From a virus, in the IMG/VR virus record IMGVR_UViG_3300009159_000171, positions 1 to 34,655 of that record: a stretch of DNA of 34,655 bases; one strand, 5' to 3'. Positions 22,843 through 30,044 of this stretch are shown piece by piece (within the stretch, counting starts at the first letter, position 1; each line of letters starts with the position of its first letter). The translations under genes and the position numbers were made by a program. Under the pieces are notes generated by a model. The model had not been told where the DNA came from, searched no databases, and saw only the letters and a program-made list of their open reading frames with translations.

Positions 22843-23901
22843 ATGTCGTACTCGGGGACAATTAACCAGACCAAGATAACGGTCGCGCAGCTCATCGAGT
22901 TCGCATTCCGTGAGTCTGGGAAGGCCGCGGAGGAGCAGACACCCCAGTACGTCAACGGGGCGCGTCAGGCACTCTTCTACATACTCCAGAACGCCTCCAA
23001 CCGTGGCGTGAACCTCTGGATGCTGAAGAGCATCCTCTTGGGGACGCAGACCAACCAGTCCGTCCTGACACTCCCCGAGGGCACGATAGACGTCCGTGAG
23101 GCGAACTGGCGCTACATCATCACGCCCCAGATCAGCTCCGCGCTGCCCACAACCAACGTCAACGCAATAAATCTTTTTAGTCAGACCCTCGACAACTTCG
23201 CCACCTCCGCCGCCGCACCAAACAACTGGTTCGGCGCATCGTACAGCGCGGGGCAGAGGATCATTCAGGCGGGCTTTAACTCCTACGGCGCGGCGACGTA
23301 CAACTTCGTATTTGAGACCAGCGAGGACGGTGTGACGTGGGTGGTGCGACAGACACTCCCAGCGGTCACCCTTGCGGACAGGGAGTGGTACTACTTTCAG
23401 GTCGACCCCACCCCCGAGCACATCTACTACCGCCTCCGTGAGACGGTCGCCACCACGTTCTCACTGCGCCAGATTTCGTTCTCCTACACGCAGCAGGACA
23501 TCCCATTGGCGCGGCTGAACCGGGACGACTACTGGAACCTACCCAACAAGCAGTTCACGAGCCAACGCTCCCTGCAGTACTGGATGGACCGCCAGATCGT
23601 GCCACAGATGTACCTCTGGCCAATCCCCGACAACGACTTCCAAGTATTCCAGCTTGTCATAGAGACCGAGCTGCAGGACGTCGGGACGCTCACGGACAGC
23701 CTCTACATGCCCAACAGGTGGCTCGCCGCCATACAAGCCCAGCTCTCCCACAAGGTGTCTTTGCAGGTGCCCGGGGTAGACCTTGCCCGCATCACGTACC
23801 TCGAGGGTCAGGCCAAGGAGTGGCTGCGTCAGGCCGAGGACGAGGAGCGCGACAAGTCCCCGATCTACCTGACACCTAACATTTCGTACTACACGAGGTA
23901 G
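22843..23901 (+). CDS. Head-tail connector protein with inserted carbohydrate-binding-like domain, 352 aa
   Basis: The outer parts match the P22 gp4-like/adaptor family of aquatic podoviruses: VAQLIEFAFRESGKAAEEQT at the start, and DYWNLPNKQFTSQRSLQYWM, DRQIVPQMYLWPIPDN, GVDLARITYLEGQAKEWLRQ at the end. Between about residues 95 and 215 lies a different domain (QRIIQAGFNSYGAATYNFVF, ETSEDGVTWVVRQ, WYYFQVDPTPEHIYYRLRET). It resembles F5/8 type C (discoidin) domains, where S-DG-x-W is typical. It may bind sugars at the neck or tail. Length exceeds the gp4 norm because of the insert. The start ATG has no strong ribosome site, but stop and start are 3 bases apart. Confidence 0.75.
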   Translation: MSYSGTINQTKITVAQLIEFAFRESGKAAEEQTPQYVNGARQALFYILQNASNRGVNLWMLKSILLGTQTNQSVLTLPEGTIDVREANWRYIITPQISSALPTTNVNAINLFSQTLDNFATSAAAPNNWFGASYSAGQRIIQAGFNSYGAATYNFVFETSEDGVTWVVRQTLPAVTLADREWYYFQVDPTPEHIYYRLRETVATTFSLRQISFSYTQQDIPLARLNRDDYWNLPNKQFTSQRSLQYWMDRQIVPQMYLWPIPDNDFQVFQLVIETELQDVGTLTDSLYMPNRWLAAIQAQLSHKVSLQVPGVDLARITYLEGQAKEWLRQAEDEERDKSPIYLTPNISYYTR

Positions 23902-23903
23902 CC

Positions 23904-24527
23904 ATGGCCGCACAGGCAATGACGTATGACAGTCTGGTCACGGACGTTATAACTTACTCGGAGCGGAACGACGCCTCCTTCCTCGACCAGATACCGCGAC
24001 TCATCATGCTGGCGGAGCAGGAGATAGCCTCTCAGGTCAAGACCCTCTGGGAGCTCTCCCCCGTCAACACGACGCTCATAGCCGGGACGCAGGGCGCCAC
24101 GCTGGTGAAGCCCGCGCGCTGGAGGAAGACCGTCTCCATGAGCATCAACGGAGCCCCTGTGTTACACCGATCGCAGGACTACGTCGCGATGTATCAGGGC
24201 GAGACACCCGAGGGTCAGCCGATCTACTACGCGGACTACGACTACAACCACTGGTCATTCGCCCCCATACCCGACCTAGCGTACACGGTGCAGGCGACCT
24301 ACTACAGCCGCATACAGCCCCTCGACGCGGAGAACCAAGAGAACCTCATCACGCGGGAGGCGCCGCAGGCGCTGCTCTTTGGCACCCTTCTGCAGGCTCA
24401 GGGCTTCCTGAAGTCGCTGGACAAGATCGGCGTCTGGAAGCAGTACTACGACACCTCCATGGCCGCGCTCAAGGGCGAGAACGCAAGCCGCGGCATAGAC
24501 CGCAACACCAGCATTCAGGAGCCGTAA
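23904..24527 (+). CDS. Head-tail adaptor / tail tubular protein A-like, 207 aa
   Basis: All-helical core with a beta insertion, typical of phage adaptor proteins: YDSLVTDVITYSERNDASFL, DQIPRLIMLAEQEIASQVKT, PARWRKTVSMSINGAPVLHR, YYADYDYNHWSFAPIPD, and the C-terminal LLFGTLLQAQGFLKSLDKIG. It forms the ring that joins portal to nozzle. The start is 2 bases after the previous stop. It is one of two gp4/gp11-like connector genes in tandem. Confidence 0.8.
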   Translation: MAAQAMTYDSLVTDVITYSERNDASFLDQIPRLIMLAEQEIASQVKTLWELSPVNTTLIAGTQGATLVKPARWRKTVSMSINGAPVLHRSQDYVAMYQGETPEGQPIYYADYDYNHWSFAPIPDLAYTVQATYYSRIQPLDAENQENLITREAPQALLFGTLLQAQGFLKSLDKIGVWKQYYDTSMAALKGENASRGIDRNTSIQEP

Positions 24528-24529
24528 AG

Positions 24530-25798
24530 ATGACCACATTCACATCCCCCTTCACGGGGGACGTCGTCCAGCCAACAGACGTAAGCTACCTCAGCCTGTC
24601 ATTTAGCGCGGACGTCTCCCTGACGTGGCCCGCGTACGTCGCACCGGGCGGGGTGGACACGGCCGCGGCGCGCATCATCGACTGCGACCAGAGCGTCGAC
24701 GAGCTAATTATAACGCTGCCCTACGGCGATCAGGGCTCCGTCGGGACGGACATACTCTTCCGCAACGTCAGCGCCTACACCCTCATCATTCAGGACAAGG
24801 ACAACGCCAACTCGGTGACACTCGCCGCCGGTGACGCGCGGTACTTCTACCTCGTCGACAACAGCACCAGCGCGGGTGTCTGGCACAACTTCACCTACGG
24901 CACGGGCACCTCCGCGGCGGACGCGGCCTCCTTGGCCGGGAGCGGGCTCACCACGTCGAGCGGAAAGCTGGCGACCTCCTACGGCATCGTGACCACCTCC
25001 GTGGCGCCGACGATAAACAACGCCAGCCGTGCGCTCAGTTACATCTGGACGGGCGGGGCGGACACCATCACACTCCCCACGGCGGCGAGCATCACCCCGG
25101 GGTGGTACATCCTCTTCCGCAACAGCGGCTCGGGCGCTATCTCGATGGTGCCTCAGGGCACCTCGACACTGAACGGCTCCGTTACGGTGACCTTCAACCC
25201 GGGCGACTCGGGCATGGTCGTGTTCGACTACGTCAACGGGGACTTCTACACCGTCGGCCTCGCGAACCCCACCAGCGCAACCTTCACGGCGGCCACCTAC
25301 GACGTCGACAGCATCCCCGGCACCACACTAAGCCTCGTCAGCTTCGCGCCCATCATCCAGACCTACGTGGCCTTGGCCGGGACGCGCGCGGTGGACCTCG
25401 ACGTGACGCTGCCCGCCATCACGCAGATTTACATCCTCTCAAACGCCACAAACCAGAACGGGTACGACGTCACGTTCCAAGTCTCGGGCAGCTCGCAGGC
25501 ACCCATATCGCTGCTGTCCAACACGACGGCGGTGGTCCTGAGCGACGGCAACTTCCTGTACATCCTGACGCAGTCGGGGACAGCGACCTACTTTGTAACG
25601 GACGGCTCCGCCGGCGCGCCCTCCTTCTCCTTCATCAACGACACCACGACGGGGATGTACCTCGCCTCGAGTGCGCAGCTTGGGCTGACAGCCGGCGGGG
25701 TCAACATGATGACCATCGACAACAGCAACCCACTCTCCCCGCAGATAAGCACGGTGGCCACGTTTAACGCGGGCCTCATCGGCGGCGGTACGTTTTAG
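24530..25798 (+). CDS. Tail fibre-like protein, 422 aa
   Basis: Beta-rich with three to four repeated strand groups: VDELIITLPYGDQGSVGTDI with LFRNVSAYTLIIQDKDNANS, then DTITLPTAASITPGWYILFR with SMVPQGTSTLNG, then DLDVTLPAITQIYILSN with YDVTFQVSGSSQAP. These look like tandem repeats of a small sandwich domain. The C-terminus SFSFINDTTTGMYLASSAQL is common in phage fibre tips. Located between adaptor and nozzle genes; a fibre or tail-side appendage is likely. Stop TAG at 25796-25798 overlaps the next start GTG. Confidence 0.72.
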   Translation: MTTFTSPFTGDVVQPTDVSYLSLSFSADVSLTWPAYVAPGGVDTAAARIIDCDQSVDELIITLPYGDQGSVGTDILFRNVSAYTLIIQDKDNANSVTLAAGDARYFYLVDNSTSAGVWHNFTYGTGTSAADAASLAGSGLTTSSGKLATSYGIVTTSVAPTINNASRALSYIWTGGADTITLPTAASITPGWYILFRNSGSGAISMVPQGTSTLNGSVTVTFNPGDSGMVVFDYVNGDFYTVGLANPTSATFTAATYDVDSIPGTTLSLVSFAPIIQTYVALAGTRAVDLDVTLPAITQIYILSNATNQNGYDVTFQVSGSSQAPISLLSNTTAVVLSDGNFLYILTQSGTATYFVTDGSAGAPSFSFINDTTTGMYLASSAQLGLTAGGVNMMTIDNSNPLSPQISTVATFNAGLIGGGTF

Positions 25799-27891
25799 TG
25801 GCGGAGACTCAGCAGCCGCTGATCTACACCCTCGGCGTACAGCCGGGCATAAAGCGGGACGGGACGGTCTTCGAGGCGCGCGAGTTCAGCGACGGCACGT
25901 GGACGAGGTTCCAGCGTGGCGTGCCCAAGAAGATGGGTGGCTACCGTCAGATGTTCAGGACGCCCAACGGCATCCCGCGCGGCATGGTCACGAACCCCTA
26001 CAACGGGGTGAACTACATTTTTATTGGCAACAGCGACGGCCTCGACGTCTTCACGACCAGCACCAACGTGGGCATCGGGGCGGGGCCCTACGTCGCCGCA
26101 CTGAGCAACTTCGCGGCCAACGCCAACAACCTCTGGCAGTTTGACCTGCAGTACGAGCCGAACGGCGGGGCGTTGAAGGTGCTGACGCACCCGGGGCAGA
26201 ACCTTGCCAACATCGACAACGGCGTCGCGACGCAGGTACTCGTCGGGGACACCCTCCCCGGTGCGGGTCAGGTCTGGACGTTCGCGGGTCTCTTTGACAC
26301 GGGCGGGAGCGCCCCCACGGGGGACCCCATCTCCGTCGACGGCGGGGTGTGCGTGCTGTACCCCTTCATCTTCGTGTACGGCTCCAACGGGTACATCGCC
26401 AACAACAACGTCGACAGCACCTACGCGAATCAGGTGCTGACGGACTGGAACGGCGCCCTCGCGAATAAGGTCAACATGGCCTCCAGCAAGATCGTGAAGG
26501 GCGTCCCCGTGCGGGGCGGCACGCAGTCCCCCTCGGGGCTCTTCTGGGCCACGGACAGCCTCATACGTGTCTCCTTCGTCAACGCGGCGCCGATCTACTG
26601 GCGCTACGATATTATTTCCAGCCAAATCTCTATCATGTCCTCGAACTCCGTGGTGGAGATGGACGGCGTGTACTACTGGATGGGCGTGGACCGATTCTAC
26701 TCCTACAATGGGTCGGTGCAGGTTGTGCCAAACGATAAGAACATAAACTGGCTCTTCGACAACCTTAACTTTGAGCAGCGCCAGAAGGTCTGGGCGACCA
26801 AGGTCCCACGCTTTAACGAGATTTGGTTTTTTTATCCCCGCGGCACGGAGACCGAGTGCTCCGACGCGATCATCTACAACGTCAAGGACAAAATCTGGTA
26901 CGACGCCGGGAGCGCGATCGGCTCCCGCCGCTCGTGTGGATACACCACCGAGATTTTCCCCAGCCCCATCTGGTGCGGGTGGGACTACGAGTGGGTCTTC
27001 GGCGCGCCCCACGTCGTGGCCGCGACGCCCGCGGGCTCCTACACCACGACAAGTGTCATCGGGGGCATCACGGGGACGACACTCACCGTCGCATCGGGGA
27101 GTGGCGTAAAGATTGGCATGGTGCTGACCGGTACCGGCGTCACGGCGGGCACCACGGTCACCACCCTCGGCAGCGGCACGGGCGGCGCGGGGACGTACAT
27201 CGTCAGCGCCTCCCAGACCGTCGCCCCGGGGACGGCCATCGCGGGCCTCCTGACCTACGCGGCACCGACGGCGGCTCAAATCTACCTTGAGGGGAATCAG
27301 AGCGTAGAGTTTGCCCCCGGGGACAGGATGTCCTTCAGCAACGTCAGCGGCTCCACCACCTACGTCGTGCAGAGCAGCGCGTTCACCTTCAATGTCCTGA
27401 GTCAGGCCACGGGCGGGGTGACACTTGTCACCGCGACGAGCAACTTCTCCCCAGCCCCGTCGGTCGGCGACAGCGCCTTCTTCATCCTCAACGGGTACAG
27501 CGTCTGGCAGCAGGAGTTCGGCACGGACCAGCTCTCGGATCAGGGGGAGCTTGCGGTACTCTCCAACTACACCACCTGCGACATCAGCTGGGTGGGGGGC
27601 ACCCCCTCCAGTGACACCCCCACGGGCGTCAACCGCAGGTTGCACCTGACCCGCGTCGAGCCCGACTTCGTGCAGACCGGGGACATGACCCTGACCGTGC
27701 TGGGCAAGAAGTTCGCACGGGGCGACTTGGAGTCGGACGGCCCCTTCACCTTCGGGCCGGATGATGGCAAGGTCGACCTCAGGATCGAGCACCGCGAGAC
27801 GCGGCTGAAGTTTGAGTCCAACACCATCGGGGGCGACTTCGAGATGGGTCGCGTCCTCATAACCGCCGAGTTCGGGGACACCCGTCCGTGA
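25798..27891 (+). CDS. Tail nozzle / tail tubular protein B-like (P22 gp10-type), 697 aa
   Basis: GTG at 25798 overlaps the previous stop. The protein follows the nozzle/needle-hub family: QPGIKRDGTVFEAREFSDGT, RFQRGVPKKMGGYR, FWATDSLIRVSFVNAAP, SSNSVVEMDGVYYWMGVDRF, WATKVPRFNEIWFFYP and a C-terminal RVLITAEFGDTRP. These give a beta-propeller ring closing the tail. Between about residues 413 and 493 (DNA about 27034-27275) is an inserted beta module (GTTLTVASGSG, GTGVTAGTTVTTLGSG, GAGTYIVSASQTV) that is usually found in fibre proteins. The following gene starts inside its stop codon. Confidence in the tail-hub call is good; T7 gp12 versus P22 gp10 type is not decided. Confidence 0.82.
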   Translation: MAETQQPLIYTLGVQPGIKRDGTVFEAREFSDGTWTRFQRGVPKKMGGYRQMFRTPNGIPRGMVTNPYNGVNYIFIGNSDGLDVFTTSTNVGIGAGPYVAALSNFAANANNLWQFDLQYEPNGGALKVLTHPGQNLANIDNGVATQVLVGDTLPGAGQVWTFAGLFDTGGSAPTGDPISVDGGVCVLYPFIFVYGSNGYIANNNVDSTYANQVLTDWNGALANKVNMASSKIVKGVPVRGGTQSPSGLFWATDSLIRVSFVNAAPIYWRYDIISSQISIMSSNSVVEMDGVYYWMGVDRFYSYNGSVQVVPNDKNINWLFDNLNFEQRQKVWATKVPRFNEIWFFYPRGTETECSDAIIYNVKDKIWYDAGSAIGSRRSCGYTTEIFPSPIWCGWDYEWVFGAPHVVAATPAGSYTTTSVIGGITGTTLTVASGSGVKIGMVLTGTGVTAGTTVTTLGSGTGGAGTYIVSASQTVAPGTAIAGLLTYAAPTAAQIYLEGNQSVEFAPGDRMSFSNVSGSTTYVVQSSAFTFNVLSQATGGVTLVTATSNFSPAPSVGDSAFFILNGYSVWQQEFGTDQLSDQGELAVLSNYTTCDISWVGGTPSSDTPTGVNRRLHLTRVEPDFVQTGDMTLTVLGKKFARGDLESDGPFTFGPDDGKVDLRIEHRETRLKFESNTIGGDFEMGRVLITAEFGDTRP

Positions 27892-28139
27892 CGATACGGC
27901 AGGCCATACCATTCCTCCCCGAGGGCATGTCGTGGTCAGATTGGAACGGCAACATGCTGCACTACTTCGGTGAGGAGCCCCTCCCGTACGTGGAGGAGGT
28001 TGACTGGAGGCAGCTGGCGAGCGGGGTGGTTCTGCTCCCGACCTTCGCGGTGTACGGGGGCATAGACCCCGCGCCCTTTGAGGACTGGCGGGAGTGGGCG
28101 AGGCAGTTCATTACCGTCGTAAATGGCGACACACAGTAG
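27888..28139 (+). CDS. Small conserved phage protein, 83 aa
   Basis: Unrecognised. Acidic and Trp/Pro-rich (MSWSDWNGNMLHYFGEEPLP, EDWREWARQFITVVNGDTQ), with a helix near the C-terminus. It starts at GTG 27888, overlapping the nozzle stop by 4 bases. It is the last gene before the promoter that drives the acyl carrier protein. A minor tail or tail-assembly protein is likely from position. Confidence 0.7.
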   Translation: MTIRQAIPFLPEGMSWSDWNGNMLHYFGEEPLPYVEEVDWRQLASGVVLLPTFAVYGGIDPAPFEDWREWARQFITVVNGDTQ

Positions 28140-28177
28140 GGCGGATAACGCTGTTTTTCTGTATAAGTAGATATAGA
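28138..28177 (+). promoter_or_regulatory. Phage promoter-like element, copy 5
   Basis: GGGCG at 28139-28143, 19 bases, ATAAG at 28163-28167, with TTTTTCTGT before the box and TAGATATAGAT after. The upstream box overlaps the stop of the 83-residue gene. It puts the acyl carrier protein first in a transcript that continues into ketosynthase and ejection proteins. Confidence 0.78.
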
Positions 28178-28201
28178 TAAGCAGACTAACGAGGCCGCCA
28201 G

Positions 28202-28489
28202 ATGGATTTTGTAGAACTTTTTAACCAGATTGCCACCATTGTTAAGACCGGCAAGAGCAGGAAGTGCAATATCTACGCGACGGGGGAGCTGGACAGGCTG
28301 TCCGATTTGGAGCTCGACAGTCTGGATTACATCATGCTTTTTGTTTATCTGGCCGATATATACAACATCCCGGAGCAGATTGCGAAACAGCTAGAGCCCA
28401 AGACAGTCCGGGATATTAAAGATTTTGTAGCACTACACAAGACGCGGGACCCTCAGACAATTGAGGAGGCTATCTCGTATGTCGGATAA
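28202..28489 (+). CDS. Acyl carrier protein
   Basis: A 95-residue protein of ACP length and acidity. LSDLELDSLDYIMLF (residues 33-47) holds the Asp-Ser-Leu motif; Ser40 is the probable site for the 4'-phosphopantetheine arm, added by a host transferase. LADIYNIPEQ continues as in ACP helix III, and TVRDIKDFVALH as helix IV. It would carry acyl chains as thioesters and hand them to the ketosynthase, the next gene. The ATG follows a GAGG site (about 28191). The codon mix is less GC-rich than the genes around it, suggesting later acquisition. ACPs occur rarely in phages; pairing with a ketosynthase is unusual. Confidence 0.88.
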   Translation: MDFVELFNQIATIVKTGKSRKCNIYATGELDRLSDLELDSLDYIMLFVYLADIYNIPEQIAKQLEPKTVRDIKDFVALHKTRDPQTIEEAISYVG

Positions 28490-29597
28490 AATTTATTTAA
28501 CGCACTACCGCACGGCCTGTACATCACACACCGAGGTCATTGAAGACCATGTTTATCCGCAAAGGGTACATCTGTTCCCTGAAACGTACAATGATGTTAA
28601 GCGTGGCTACTCGTATGTGCCGCACACCTTGGCTAAAAAGGTTGTGGATCAGGCTGTCGTAGATCACGTCCTAAACAACCCAGTAAAAGGAAAAACTGGA
28701 TTTATACTGGCCGCGGGTTCGCAGGGGTGGGCCGGGGTTACCGGAGCTAAGTTAATAGAGGACTCCCGACTCAGCTATCAGTTCAAGCTCCCCATGGTTT
28801 GTTTGACAAATATATATGCAGGCACAACGGCCTCCAAGATTTTTGCGGTAAAAGATTACGTATCAACTGACGCAAGCGCGTGCGCCTCCAGCCTCAAGGT
28901 TTTAATGGAGGTGCAGAACCTGATAAATAACTATGGGTTTGATCGAATTATAGTTCTTGGGATGGAGGACGCCGTGAACAACTCAACGCTAGAGTTTTTT
29001 GGTCAAGCTAAGGCGAGCCTTCTTTTTAAGGATGAGGGTAAGGTTAAGCCCTCCGCGTTTGACTCAGTGAACGCGGGTTTTAATATAGGTCAGGGCGCGG
29101 TGCTGGGGGTGTTTGAGAAAGAGTCTGCGTTGACCACGTCCCCCGAGGCTGAATTAGTTGGTGCCTACACCTCCGCGGAGGACTGCACAAATCCACTGGG
29201 GCAGCGCCCCGATGGGGAGGGGTACCGCAAGTCCATCGAGGGCTGTATGCACTACGCCAAGGTTACACCAGACCAGATTAAAATAATCAAGACTCACGGC
29301 ACCGGAACCGCAACGAACAACACGTCCGAAAAGGCCGCGATAACTTCCATCTTTGATGACTTTGTGGCCACCTCGTACAAACCTAAAATTGGGCACACAC
29401 TGGCAGCCAGCGGACTGATGGAGACCGGGCTGCTGTTAGATGACATGCGGCGTGGAATCATACCGGGGATACTTAACCGCACCGAGGACGATGAAAAGTT
29501 TCTATCAAAGGACGCCCCTGTTCGGGACGGGCTAATTCTCTCGCTGGCCGCGGGAATGGGTAACGTCTACTCCTCGGCCATATTTAGGGCACTGTAG
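28479..29597 (+). CDS. Beta-ketoacyl-ACP synthase (KAS-II-like), complete catalytic residues
   Basis: 372 residues with the thiolase fold. The active-site Cys is C135 in TDASACASSLKVLMEV; the two His are H273 (KTHGTGTATNNTSE) and H306 (KPKIGHTLAASG), with K301 five residues before H306 as in FabF. A DSVNAGFNIGQGAVLGVFE stretch is typical of the family. The Gly-rich C-terminus AAGMGNVYSSAIF is also typical. It is about 40 residues shorter than FabF, mostly at the N-terminus. Such enzymes condense an acyl group with malonyl-ACP, extending chains by two carbons. The start is ATG 28479, inside the ACP gene end, with GAGGAGG at 28463-28469; it overlaps ACP by 11 bases and is likely coupled. No other chain-building enzyme is visible. 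Confidence 0.88.
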   Translation: MSDKIYLTHYRTACTSHTEVIEDHVYPQRVHLFPETYNDVKRGYSYVPHTLAKKVVDQAVVDHVLNNPVKGKTGFILAAGSQGWAGVTGAKLIEDSRLSYQFKLPMVCLTNIYAGTTASKIFAVKDYVSTDASACASSLKVLMEVQNLINNYGFDRIIVLGMEDAVNNSTLEFFGQAKASLLFKDEGKVKPSAFDSVNAGFNIGQGAVLGVFEKESALTTSPEAELVGAYTSAEDCTNPLGQRPDGEGYRKSIEGCMHYAKVTPDQIKIIKTHGTGTATNNTSEKAAITSIFDDFVATSYKPKIGHTLAASGLMETGLLLDDMRRGIIPGILNRTEDDEKFLSKDAPVRDGLILSLAAGMGNVYSSAIFRAL

Positions 29598-30044
29598 ATG
29601 GTTGTCGACAGCAAACAAAAAAGACTCAGCCCCGCGCAGATCATGGAGATTGCTGCGGAGGAGACTAAGTCCGAGTTCCCCATCGAGGTAATAAAGAAGA
29701 CGCTGGAGAAGGAGTTTGCGCTCCCCAGCGCGTGGAGGCTGCGCGTTGGCAACACCATATTCATTGTGCACAAAAGCAATAAACCCCGGTACGGCATGTT
29801 CCGCGCCCTCAACGCAGACACCGCGCAGAATTATATACACAACTCCCGCGTTTTTATACAGGACGCCTACGAGGAGGGGTTCGACGTAATCATCACCCAA
29901 TTCAGTGACCCCACAATTTTGAATATATTTAAAACGATTGGCCGGGACAAGCCCCCTAACACGGGGTACGCCGTGCAACGCACATCCGATGGTGGGTACC
30001 AAGTTACGTTGGTGCTCGGTGTTGCTCGCGGAGGTGACCAGTGA
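29598..30044 (+). CDS. T7 gp13-like virion protein, possible acyltransferase-like fold, 148 aa
   Basis: It starts directly after the ketosynthase stop. The core, YGMFRALNADTAQNYIHNSR, then DAYEEGFDVIITQFSDP, LNIFKTIGR and GYAVQRTSDGGYQVTLVLG, matches short proteins that lie between nozzle and internal core genes in podoviruses (T7 gp13 position). By eye it also resembles the C-terminal half of toxin-activating lysine acyltransferases (HlyC/RtxC-like, GNAT fold). The catalytic His of that family has no clear equivalent here (H58 and H81 only). Its last 4 bases overlap the next gene (GTGA). Virion-assembly function is more likely; acyl transfer is a hypothesis raised by the neighbours. Confidence 0.6.
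   Translation: MVVDSKQKRLSPAQIMEIAAEETKSEFPIEVIKKTLEKEFALPSAWRLRVGNTIFIVHKSNKPRYGMFRALNADTAQNYIHNSRVFIQDAYEEGFDVIITQFSDPTILNIFKTIGRDKPPNTGYAVQRTSDGGYQVTLVLGVARGGDQ

Noticed and set aside
25795-27912. Long antisense open frame (about 705 codons) opposite the nozzle gene
   Set aside because: Caused by the strong GC bias at third positions of the + strand gene; low-complexity Arg/Gly/Val/Asp product, no ribosome site and no known domain.
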